Part shown: positions 14,629 through 24,386 of the stretch, one piece after another | How positions within the stretch are numbered: position 1 is the first letter of the stretch | How the letters are laid out: each line of letters opens with the position of its first letter | NCBI GenBank assembly: GCA_013396755.1 | Contig: VWZF01003703.1 | Coordinates: 120,801-184,800 of the forward strand | Length of the DNA: 64,000 nt | Origin: Sclerurus mexicanus | Taxonomy: Eukaryota > Chordata > Aves > Passeriformes > Furnariidae | Direction: 5' to 3' | Program-made: the position numbers and the translations under genes | The notes under the pieces: generated by a model | The model's input: the letters and a program-made list of their open reading frames with translations, nothing else | The model's database searches: none | What the model was told of the DNA's origin: nothing

Positions 14629-14802
14629 ATGTGCACAGGAGGTTGTGCCAAGTGCCTGGGAACCATTCTTATCCCCTTGGCTGTGCTCTGCACCCTCGCT
14701 AACATTTTGTTGTTTTTCCCTGGAGGAAAAGTGGCTCAAGACAGTACACACATTACAGATGAGGTCTGGTACTTCGGAGGGATCTTGGGATCTGGTATAT
14801 TG
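14629..14802 (+). CDS. TM4SF4: TM4SF4 coding exon 1
   Basis: This exon runs from the ATG to codon 58 (TTG) and is followed by the donor GTAAGT, phase 0. It encodes the N-terminal MCTGGC motif, membrane segment 1, the short first extracellular loop, and the start of membrane segment 2. The ATG is the only in-frame start that gives the family's conserved N terminus. Confidence 0.95.
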
Positions 14803-17800
14803 GTAAGTACATGAATTCAAACATTCCTACCTCCCCCACCCCCAGCTGTGACTTGCACTGTCGAATATTCTCAGTACTGCAAATTCCTTTTTGATAAATA
14901 ATAAGTCATCCAACAGTTTGGCAATAAATAACTTAACCTAGTGATAAGAAAAAAATACATAGAACTATTACATCTAAAAGAAGATGTAACTTGAATTCAT
15001 CCTAATTCAAACTATATTTCTGTTACTGGTAGATGATCTTCCCTGCCTTGGTATTTTTGGGCCTCCAGAACAATGACTGCTGTGGATGCTGTGGTAATCA
15101 GAGCTGTGGAAAGAGGTTTGCGGTAAGGGAAAGGAAACATGGCAGAAAAGTAAAAGCTAAATTGTTACCAATATGACATACGTGTCTTCCTCTCACAGTC
15201 ACTGAGAGACTAGACAGATGCTGTCTCGAGTGTGGGACACACAGTCCTGCCATTTGTCTGAGTGCTGGAAGTGGAAATAGCAAGATGTAAAAATTGTATT
15301 ATGCCTCTGATGTTGTGTCACAGGTACCACAATGGTACAGCCTCATTGCTTTTTGCTATTGCAAGATATTCATACTTACTATCACAATTAAAATTAATTT
15401 CTGAAAGACCTGCCCTTTTTTGTTTTGCAGTGCATAACAGTTCTCTTTAGCCATTTTGTGTTGGCAATTTTAAAAATTACTCTGGCACTGGGGCATTACA
15501 TTCCCAGCTCACTGCAGACCCATACAACAGCTACAAGTGCTTCAGAATTCAAGTAGGGCATTAGTTTTTGGATAATTTACTTACATATTAGTATATGTGA
15601 AAATGCTGTAATAGAAAGCCAGAAAAATAAAGACATACTTTCCAATCCATCCCAATAGCACTACTAGAGCTAACACTGATAAGCACTTGTGAGGAGATAA
15701 AGTATACTGATATGAAACCTGAAGGGAGACTTGGGAAGGAAAAATATAATTATTTGGTCCAAATGTGACCAGGATATCAATGCTAACTTGTAAGGGGTAC
15801 TGTAGATTATTTTAAAATGCCTTGAGTGGTCCAAGACTTCAGTCTTGCTCCTAATCTCTTGAGAAAGACATTGGCTGAAGGGGAACTGGAGCCCAGACAG
15901 GAGGGCCCAGAGGGGAGCACTGCCATCTGCTGCCAGCGCCCGCCCTCTGCTCGGCAGGCACAGAACTTTTACATACCAGTGCAGGCACGTGTTATACATT
16001 TATTATGCAATTGCAAATATATTTTAGCTGTTCAGGATCTGATTATTTGACCATTAACAGTTGAATTTAGGGTGCATTGTTGTTTGAGTAAAAACAAAAA
16101 TAACATTATTCTTCTCTTCATCAGATGTTTTCTTCTATAATATTTGCTGCAGTTGGAGTTCTGGGAGCTGGATACTGCTTTATTTTGTCAGCAGTAGCCC
16201 TAAACAAAGGTCCTAAATGTTACACTGGAATCAGCTGGACCTACCCTTTCCAGGATGGGTAAGACAAGGCAATTAGAAAAAAAGGATATACGTTTTGTTT
16301 GTGATATGATTCAACTTCCAAATCCATTAAAAATGGATACTGTTTGTTTAAAATACAGAAGCTCTTAGAAGTGCCAGCAACACACAGCAACAATTCATAA
16401 GGCTCAAGAGCACAGACATAAAGAATAGCTAGTACAATCAGAACTACTGAGTTTCAAAGGAGCCAATAAAGAGAAATGCACAGCCTCGTCCCAGGTTACT
16501 CTTTGGATGATGAGCAGTATACGGGGATAAATTCCACCTAGATGAATAGAAGTGACATGTTATGAGACACATCCCAGAGTCTTGAGGGAATTGGCTGACG
16601 TAGTTGCCAAGCCACTCTCCATCATATTTGCAAAGTTCTGGCAGTCAGGTGAAGCCCCAGGTGACTGCAAAAGAGGAAACATTGTCCCCATCTTTAAAAA
16701 CAGTAGAAAGGAGGACCTTGGGAACTACTGACCTGTGCCTGGGGAGATCATGGAGCAGGCCCTCCTGGAAACTCTGCTGAGGCACATGAAGGACTGGGAG
16801 GTGATTCGGGATGGCCAGCATGGCTTCAGCAGGGCAAGTCCTGCCTGAGCAACTCAGTCACCTTGTATGATGGAATGACTCCATCAGTGGATGGGGGAAA
16901 GGCTAGAGATACCAGTGATCTTGACATGGTCCCCAACAAGATCCTCCTCTCTGAATTGGAGAAAGATGGATTTATTTGAAAAATGGGTGAACTGTTAGAT
17001 GGAGAAGACAGTGTTTGGACGGTAGCATCCAGAGAGTAGTGGTCAACAGTTCAGAGTCCTGATGGATACTAATGACAAGTCCCTGCTGGGACCAGTGTTA
17101 TTTAATATCTTCATTAACGACACAGACGAAGGGATCGAGGACACTCTCAGCAAGTTTGTGGATGTCACCAAGCTGAGTGGTGCAGGTGACATCTGAACAA
17201 CGAGTCCACCCAGACGGATCTGGACAAGCTAAGAAGCAGCCCACAGGAATCTCATGAGGTTTGACAAGACCAAGTGCAAGTTACTACAGTGGGTCAGGGC
17301 AACTCTTGGTATTAACCCAGGCTGGGGATAACCAGATTGAGAGCAGCCCTGGGAAGACTTGGGAGTGCTGGTGGATGAGAGGCTGGACAAGCCCTGGCCG
17401 TGTGCGCTGAGCCCACAGCGTAGGCAGCAGAGGAGGGGGGATTCTGCCCCTCTTCCCTGCTCAGGTGAGACCCCACATGCAGTGCTGCCTCTAGCTATAG
17501 GGTCCTCAGCACAGGAGGGACACTGACTTGTTGGTGCAAGTCCAGAGGAGGCACCAAGATGATTAGAGGGATGGAACAGCTCTTCTATAAGGAGAAAATT
17601 GGAATTGTTCACGCCTGGAGAAGAGAAAGCTTCGGGATGACCGAACCGTGGCCTTCCCATATCTGAAGGGAAGTAAAAAGATGGAGAAGGACTTTGTACA
17701 AGAGCAGGTAGTGAAAGGACAAGGGGGAATGGCTTCAAACTGAAAAAGAGTAGGTTTAGATCAGATACTCGGAAGAAATCCTTCCCTGTGAGGGTGGTGA

Positions 17801-19574
17801 GGCCCTGGCACACATTGCCCAGAGAAGCTGTGTGTGCCCCGTGAAGTGTTCAAGGCCAGGTTGGACAGGGCTTGCAGCAATGTGGTCTAGTGGAAGGTGT
17901 CCCTGCCCACAGCAAGGAGGTGGGACAAGAGGATCTTTAAGGTCCCTTCCAACCCAAACCATTCTGTTATTCTATGGTTAGTTTGAAATTTGATGGTATT
18001 CAAATAATTAGTATCTATGTGTTATTTTATCTTGGCTATACCACTTGGAAGTTTCCTGTCCCTCACACTTCTCAACCTAAACAGGTTCACTGTCATGTAC
18101 ATTTATCTCTTAACCCCAGCAATCTCACTGCTCAGGCTGAAGTCAAGACAGGTCCAACAGAAAAGAGTGTGCAATGTGCTACTTAGGAGAGCAGGTGTGA
18201 TCAGCATATCTCATCACCTCAAAACCTTTAATGCAGTCTGTCTCAGGCAAGAATGACTGGCAGTGTTTCTTCCCTAATATACCACAAAATTATAGTTCAG
18301 GTTAAAAAGAAAAGAAAAGAAAAAAGAAAACAAGAAATATAAAGGTGTATGATAAATATTATTTGTTCACGGGTCAGCGAAGGCTGGAAACCAAACTCCC
18401 TTTGCCTCATTTTGGGAGTCTTTGGAAAAATGTGCTCTGTTTCAAACAGTTTTGGTTGCAGTCAAGAAATCACTTGACAAGAACACAAGCAAACAACACT
18501 AAGAACATGCAGAGGAAATATACTAATTGGTTAAGCAATTCACAATTAAATCAAGACAGGAAGGTAAAAGTTACAGAAAATACTTTTACCTTTCTTGTAG
18601 ATGAGGCATGCAGAACAACAAAGGCTGTTCTTTTCAGCTCAGTGGGCAAGAGCCCATCTGTCTTGTAGCATTTGATGTCTTAGTTTTGATAATTCAGTTG
18701 TTTTGATTTTATTACAACTTGTTCCAAACTGTTGTTTGGAGGTTCTGGATTGCATGCCCAACCACCCCTCCATCCCCCCACAAAAAGTGCTGTAAATATG
18801 TAAAAGCAGCAAAAATGCCCCTGGCAAAACACTGGCACAGATAACACCCATTTGGCACCTGCTTGACTACAACCTTTTCTTCCCAGAAAACCAAATTGTC
18901 CAATTTATCAAAAACTTGTCTCCGATTGTTCCCTTCTGATGTTTTGTCTTTTCAAATCAATTGCTTCAATTATTTACAAACTAAACTGAAATCATGTTCT
19001 AGATACATAGCACCAGTGTGGCAAGAGAAATTCTTGCCAAAGTGAACAGAACCTCAGCCATGCCACAGCAGTGGCAACCCCTCACCTGTGAGAGACTCTC
19101 CCTCTGCAAGCTAATATTGTCTTCTTCCTGTTTTTCTCCTGTAGGGATTACCTCACTGACCATACATTGTGGAAAAAGTGTTTGTTACCTGAAAATATTA
19201 TTGTGTGGCACCTGACTCTCTTCTCCTTGCTGCTGGTCATGAGTTTGATCCAGGCAGTGCTCTGTGGTATTCAGGCGGTGAACGGCCTGTTTGGAACCCT
19301 CTGCGGGGACTGCAAATGCTGTGGATGTTGTGGGGTGAGCAACTGATAGTTCTGTTATTCTGTGTACTGCTCAGTTATATGCACATCTGACGAGCTGACA
19401 GTCTGAAAAACTAACCTAGCCTTCATCCAGCGCCACGCTCGCATTTTCTAAAGTACAGCCGAAACCCTACACTGCTGCCACTGAGAAATAATAAAAAACT
19501 TTGAAAGTCGCAGCAACAGTAGCCACTAAATTACCTCCCTGTTTTCATTCTTCCAGGGAGATGGAACTGTCTGA
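14629..19574 (+). CDS. TM4SF4: transmembrane 4 L6 family member 4, complete, five exons
   Basis: The spliced frame 14629-14802, 15033-15122, 16125-16258, 19145-19334, 19557-19574 totals 606 nt and encodes 201 residues; the human protein is about the same length. All four introns are GT-AG. The protein begins MCTGGCAKCLG and ends CCGCCGGDGTV, which I recognise as TM4SF4 rather than TM4SF1. Four membrane segments can be seen at about residues 9-30, 48-70, 92-114 and 153-175. A cytoplasmic loop carries CCGCCG (74-79), and the C-terminal tail is cysteine-rich, as in this tetraspanin-like but unrelated L6 family. These cysteines are candidates for palmitoylation. The large extracellular loop (about 115-150) has paired cysteines but no N-glycosylation sequon. 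The family is linked to cell-surface regulation of growth and adhesion; the molecular activity is not defined. The gene is convergent with WWTR1, the same neighbour as in mammals. The gene spans only about 5.3 kb. Confidence 0.95.
15033..15122 (+). CDS. TM4SF4: TM4SF4 coding exon 2
   Basis: Thirty codons between an acceptor AG (15031-15032) and the donor GTAAGG (15123). It encodes the end of membrane segment 2 (MIFPALVFLGL) and the cytoplasmic loop with the CCGCCG motif and CGKRFA. Both boundaries are phase 0. Intron 1 is only 230 bases. Confidence 0.95.
15123..16124 (+). other. TM4SF4 intron 2
   Basis: A 1,002-base GT-AG intron ending TTCTCTTCATCAG. I see no repeat or other gene inside it; a small GC-rich patch lies at about 15880-15960. 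Confidence 0.85.
16125..16258 (+). CDS. TM4SF4: TM4SF4 coding exon 3
   Basis: A 134-nt exon with acceptor TCAG (16121-16124) and donor GTAAGA (16259). It encodes membrane segment 3 and the first half of the large extracellular loop (GPKCYTGISWTYPFQD), ending two bases into a glycine codon. The asparagine sequon that I recall in this part of the mammalian protein is absent. Confidence 0.95.
16545..17978 (+). mobile_element. CR1 LINE, 5'-truncated and decayed, in TM4SF4 intron 3
   Basis: The sequence follows the avian CR1 reverse-transcriptase region and 3' end in the + direction. Recognisable pieces include GGACCTTGGGAACTACTG (near 16717), a frame reading GPVLFNIFIND (near 17090-17125), and the 3' end CCCTTCCAACCC followed by ATTCTGTTATTCTATGG. 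Frames are broken repeatedly. The catalytic FADD of CR1 reads FVDV at 17155-17166, so the copy is inactive. Open frames at 17229-17813 (-) and 17756-17962 (-) are antisense shadows of it. The 5' boundary is approximate. Confidence 0.9.
18304..18333. repeat. (GAAAA)n simple repeat in TM4SF4 intron 3
   Basis: A purine-only run of GAAAA-type units, some 325 bases past the CR1 3' end. It may derive from an A-rich tract. Confidence 0.6.
19145..19334 (+). CDS. TM4SF4: TM4SF4 coding exon 4
   Basis: A 190-nt exon with acceptor TTCTCCTGTAG (ending 19144) and donor GTGAGC (19335). The first base completes glycine 133; 63 codons follow. It encodes the second half of the extracellular loop (DYLTDHTLWKKC), membrane segment 4, and the tail CGDCKCCGCCG. 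Where I recall an asparagine sequon before the last membrane segment in mammals, this protein has histidine (VWHLTLFS). Confidence 0.95.
19557..19574 (+). CDS. TM4SF4: TM4SF4 coding exon 5 (last five codons and stop)
   Basis: After the acceptor TTCTTCCAG (ending 19556) the frame reads GDGTV then TGA at 19572-19574. This closely matches the mammalian GDGPV terminus and confirms the exon despite its size. Intron 4 is only 222 bases. Confidence 0.93.
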   Translation, partial: GDGTV

Positions 19575-19780
19575 AGAACATGAATATTGCAGACAACCCT
19601 CCTCACCTTCGAAGGATCCCTTCTGCAGCCCTCCATAGAGGAGCCCTGAGATGCACTGGCTCTGGCTAAGAAGATGAGAATGAAGGTCACTTCCCTTCAC
19701 CAATGTTATGAAGCCCTGACTCTCTTTCTAGCCTTCGTGAAACCCCTCATCATGGAATAAAATAACTTAAATTCAACTCT
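19575..19780 (+). other. TM4SF4: TM4SF4 3' UTR
   Basis: About 200 bases from the stop codon to shortly after the AATAAA signal at 19756-19761. A T-rich stretch follows at 19790-19800. The exact cleavage site is not visible. Confidence 0.65.
19756..19761 (+). terminator. TM4SF4: polyadenylation signal AATAAA of TM4SF4
   Basis: A canonical AATAAA 182 bases after the TM4SF4 stop codon, and the first one on the + strand. It is followed within 40 bases by a U-rich element. Confidence 0.7.
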
Positions 19781-22458
19781 TGACATTCATATTTATTTTT
19801 GTAAAACAAGTTCCACTTAAAAAGAAGCTATTCTCAGGCAAAATACAATTTTGGGTTACAATTTTTATTCAAGTCAGTTAGGTGGCTCATAATTCCTCAC
19901 AGCTTTCAACCTATACGTGAGGGCAAATGCCATTTATTAATCTTTTTTGCAGAAGTTCAATTTAGCTGTGTCTGCCACAATGATATAGGAGACAAGAGAG
20001 CACAAAGGCAAAAATACTTTTTCGAAATAACTTTTAAAACTTTAAAAGAAAAAGCATTTCTCAAAGAAATCAAGAAGAAAATCAGGAAGGTTTTGAGACA
20101 TTTGAGGGATTCAAATCAACTGCTTCCTTACAAAATTTCTGAAAAAAATTTTCACAAACCAGCTTTGCCAGGCTGGATGTCTCAAGGCTTCTCAGTATTT
20201 GCCATATCTCTTGCCTAAAATTTTCCTTCTGAAATAATGATTCTGTGGCCTCTGCTTTCACAAAATGTATTTCATATACTCTGTATCTACACTCGGGATA
20301 TCTGAAGGACAAAGTACTCCAAAGCACTGAAAGTACTTGAGCAATATGCAGAAATGTTAAACAGCTCTATTTAGGTACTGAGAGTTACACTAATAAAATC
20401 AAAGTAGCCTCAGCAATAGATTGTGCAAGATGCTAAATTATAAAAAATCCTCTTTACAAACAGCTGTCTCTCCCACCTGTTCTACTGCATTGTGCAGGAA
20501 TTTGAGAGTACCCTTTATATCACCACCCACTGTGCAAGCAACTCACGTCTATTCTTTCATCTGTGGTGAGCAGCTGTCCTGCACCTCATCTCACATTTGT
20601 CTTGTTTTATTTTTATGAAGCCTTTGGGGACATGGAATGTTTCTCATCAGCATTCAACAAATGGATGGGTGTGCAACTTCAATATATTAATAAACAGAGT
20701 ACATAAATCTTTGTGGGACATGGGATAAGAAATAATAGACGGCAAGCTACGATACCTAAAACTAAAACCAATGGGTGTTTCATGAGTTAGTGCTTCCAAG
20801 AGACACCCAACTACATGGTGATTTTCTAACATGAGCTCATATATACTAGATACTGACACAAGGCACACACATTTCATCTTGTGATCCAGACTGCATTCGC
20901 ACCTTGGCCTTGAGGTGTACTGAACAAGGGTAAAGGAGCCAAACCAGCAGCTCAGTGGAACTCGCGCTTTAAAGTGCCAACAAGAGTGTTCCCCTATCTA
21001 TTCAGTTATGGCTAACATCTGAGGCTCTCCCCTAGCAATAAATTTCGGTGTCAGTTCTGCAGTAATTGGAGATTGCTCTATGTTTTTACTGAGCAAAGTG
21101 TCCAGCAAAATCAAGGAGAGGGATTGATCACAGATCCTTGTAAGAGAAAATGAAATAACAGGCCAGTGGCATTTCTGGGAGAGAAGTCACAGATAAAGAG
21201 AGTGCAGTGCTAACACAGGAACAGAAGGATGACAGCAAGAGAGAAACCACAAACAGGGATAACCAAAAGTGTTAAAGCAGACCTCAGGAGCCCTGACCAG
21301 CTTGAACACCACACTCTGTTGTAGTGTGTACAAATATCAACATACATACAAAAATAGAGATGTAGAAGACCTAGCAGCAGAAAGAAAAAAATATTAGTAT
21401 TGTTTGTAAAATCTCAGAGATGCCCATGCTAGCTGAAGGTTCATTATTCATCCATAAAAACTGGCTGCTGGGTGACTGGATGACCAGGAACAGCAACTTT
21501 GACATTGTGTGGCACTGTTTTAGCCAAGAGCTTACATAAAAGGAAGCACACTGGTTATTAAACAATTCAGATTACATGTGGAGTGTACACATATGATTTT
21601 GAGCCCACGCACTTTCAGCATGATAAAACAGGTGTCCCTGCACAGCTGAAGTATGTACAGTTAAGAGTTCTTTTTATTATCACCTTCAATTAAATACACT
21701 GCAACAAAATGATGGATTAACCCTAGCACAGTGTCACTTGTCAGGGAATGATGCATTATTTAACTGGCAACTCTTTGCAAAAGGTTCATTTCTAAAATAG
21801 TGAAGTAACATTTACAAAGTTAAAAAAAAAATTTGCTCAGCCCAGAAGAAAGGATGTTTTCTAACATCATTCCAGTCTTGAAAGTTCATCACCTGTTACC
21901 ACTTCAACTGTAGCTCCCCCTTTATGGATTCTACATTACTCATGGTATAACCAGCTGCAAGGTGAACAGTGGCAAACCCTGGAGCAACCCCAGCTGTCCA
22001 AGGGTGGGAAGGCTGACTTGTTCCATTACACAGATACAGGTGAAGTCTTTGCCCCACAGGGCAGATTCTGGTACACAGTGATGAACATGAGTAAGAACCC
22101 AGATAAAACACCTCTGAACTTTTTTCTTGCCAAATGACGTTGTCACAGGATAAGGATGCACTGCTTTACTGAAACTACAAAAGCTCTGCAGCTCTGCCAA
22201 CACAATGGGACTTTCTTATAGACATCTTCACCTGCAAAGCAGCACCATTATCCCCCACCTGTCACTGCTAGTTTGCTGCAGGACCCTTTGCTGAGATACA
22301 GATTGCTCCACCTGTGGAGCCTAATAATCCAAACCAGAAAGAACTGTTAGTAGGCACTGAAAATTACACATTTTACTCATTAATTGTGCTAGTTAGAGTA
22401 AGTTATGGCATTATTTGGAAACAGGTATGTGCAGAAAGCAGCACCATTAAACATCTCT

Positions 22459-23060
22459 CTCGGTTTGGCTCGTAGGCACTCTTCCTCGGCACCTCCTGGG
22501 CCCCACGGGTACAGCCTTGGCCACGGCCGCCTTCTCCCACCTGCTGCCGGTGCTGCTCCTCTGCCCCGGCCCCGCTCCCGAGCACAGCCCAGCTGCAGCA
22601 GCCCCGGCCCGGCGGCGGTGCTGCGAGGAGCCTGCTCCGAAGCAAATTCTGTAAACAGCTGTTTACAAGGAATCCAGTTTTCAGAAGAAAAGAAAACAAA
22701 GCCAACCCCACCCTAATGCAAAGTCTTAATTTTTCTGGGAAACTGTGTGTGACTGCAGCCACTGTGCTTTTAGGAATCATGAGGTACCTGATGGGGGCGC
22801 AAGCACTGTTAGCGGTGGAGGGCAGATTGAGATTTTGGGGACCAGTTAAGGAGGATTGTAACTGAACTGCCCCAGTAAAAACACCACTGCTGGCTGCCCC
22901 CCGAACAGGACTGTACGGAATGCCGGGGTGATGCGCAGCCCAGCCCGGGGCAGAGTCACCGCTCTGGGGCTGTGGCTGCGGCCTGACCTGAACTGGCGTA
23001 GGCACCCACGGAAGAGCTGCTCTTCCAACCACGGTCTGGGATGGCCGCAGTGTGGACACG
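22459..23060. promoter_or_regulatory. CpG-rich patch, candidate enhancer or non-coding RNA promoter
   Basis: Two CpG-dense blocks (about 22459-22645 and 22900-23060; I count roughly 16 and 13 CpGs) stand out from AT-rich surroundings. Between them is the 18-bp palindrome at 22650-22667. A TEAD-type GGAATG lies at 22917-22922, and ACATTCCA lies just outside at 23087-23094. No TATA box or known gene start is seen. It could be an enhancer, the start of an unannotated transcript, or a GC-rich repeat remnant. Confidence 0.45.
22650..22667. promoter_or_regulatory. perfect 18-bp palindrome: two forkhead half-sites around an E-box
   Basis: TGTAAACAGCTGTTTACA is identical to its reverse complement. 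TGTAAACA and TGTTTACA are forkhead (FOX) consensus sites facing each other, and the centre CAGCTG is an E-box. The structure is seen directly; factor binding is inference. Confidence 0.55.
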
Positions 23061-24386
23061 CCTCTGAAAGGACAGCGGGTTTTAGGACATTCCAGCATCA
23101 GGAAAGCTCTCCCTGACGAGCACTTTTAGCACAGCTCCTGGGTAACAAGGCCCAGGAGCAGCAAGAGTACAGCAAACACCACTGAGCAGCTTGGAAGGAC
23201 AGAGACCTTCTAAGGTCTTGCACGCTGATGCCATTAGGAACAAACTGAATGGCCTTTACAAATACATATTTGCTATTTCTGCCAAATAAACTTGATTAAT
23301 ATTCCTGAGTAAATAAAGCATGAATTAGCAATCACATATTTCCAAACACAGTCAGAAGCTAATACACCTGGCATTTATGTTTGGCAGAGGTTCCAGAGCT
23401 TTTTTATGTAAATGCAAGATACTGTTAAAACACATTCTAACAATTAGTTTCAATAAATTATGGAAGAGAATGATTCAAGAAAAAAGTATTAAAACTAATT
23501 AATAGTAACAGCTGACCTGCATCTTGACTCACCCATGTCAAGTACCATGACAGTAAAGACCAGACATTCAAACAGAAGCCCAGGATGTTTAGGTTTCACA
23601 GCTTGTTCCTAAGAAAGAAGACAGGTATTTTCCTAATACAGAATTTAATAAACTTCCTGAATAAGGGATCAGACTTAAAACAATGCAGTATTTAAGCCCC
23701 CAAAACAGAATTTAACAGCAAATGGACCAGGTGCTAATGAGTCTGCTCAGAGATAACAGTATTAAACAAATTGTAAACCAGCACTTGTGTTGTTAGTGAA
23801 TTATGAGTTACAAGGTGCCACTAAAAGAAACAAGTTATGGTGGCACTAGGGAGCAAGTTGTAAGCATTCCAAGTAGAACTGTAACCACCACTAACAGCCA
23901 TAACAACAACTACTAATTTATGGAAACATAATGGTAAAAGATCCCATTTGGACTTGATAAGTACTAATATTTTTATTCAAGATTTATGCCCTTTTTCACA
24001 GATTAATATGTCTGCACATTTATGCCAAGCAGTGTTCTACAGTTTCCTGGGAAGCACATACTAAAACCTGCAAAAAAATCCCCCAGAAACAAACCCAAAC
24101 CATTTAAAAAAAACAATATGCATCAAAAATCTTTCAAGTTCATTTGTATTTGTTTTTCAGGTACAAGATCAAAGAAATAGTAAAAAAAAGAAAATCCCAA
24201 AATCAAACCCTGGATTCTACAGTTTGATCTGATTGTTTGATCTCATTGGTTTTGATACATACAATCTATTGCAATGTACTAAATATTAAAAACAAATGCT
24301 CACACATGTCATATAACAAAATGAAAAAAGTAAATAAAATAGTTAAAGAACTAGCATGTACATGGATGTATATATTAGGAAACAAG

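Larger units (their letters stand above)
19785..24386. other. intergenic region between the convergent genes TM4SF4 and WWTR1
   Basis: No coding exon is supported here. Most of it is AT-rich, unremarkable DNA. The exception is the CpG-rich patch at 22459-23060, listed separately. The open frame 22403-23098 (-, 231 codons) lies entirely over that patch. It is explained by high GC (few stops) and shows no domain I recognise. Confidence 0.6.

Noticed and set aside
17229..17813. 194-codon open frame on -
   Set aside because: It is antisense to the CR1 element in TM4SF4 intron 3.
22403..23098. 231-codon open frame on -, the longest in the window
   Set aside because: It lies over the CpG-rich patch where stop codons are rare, and it shows no domain. 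I treat it as a by-product of base composition.
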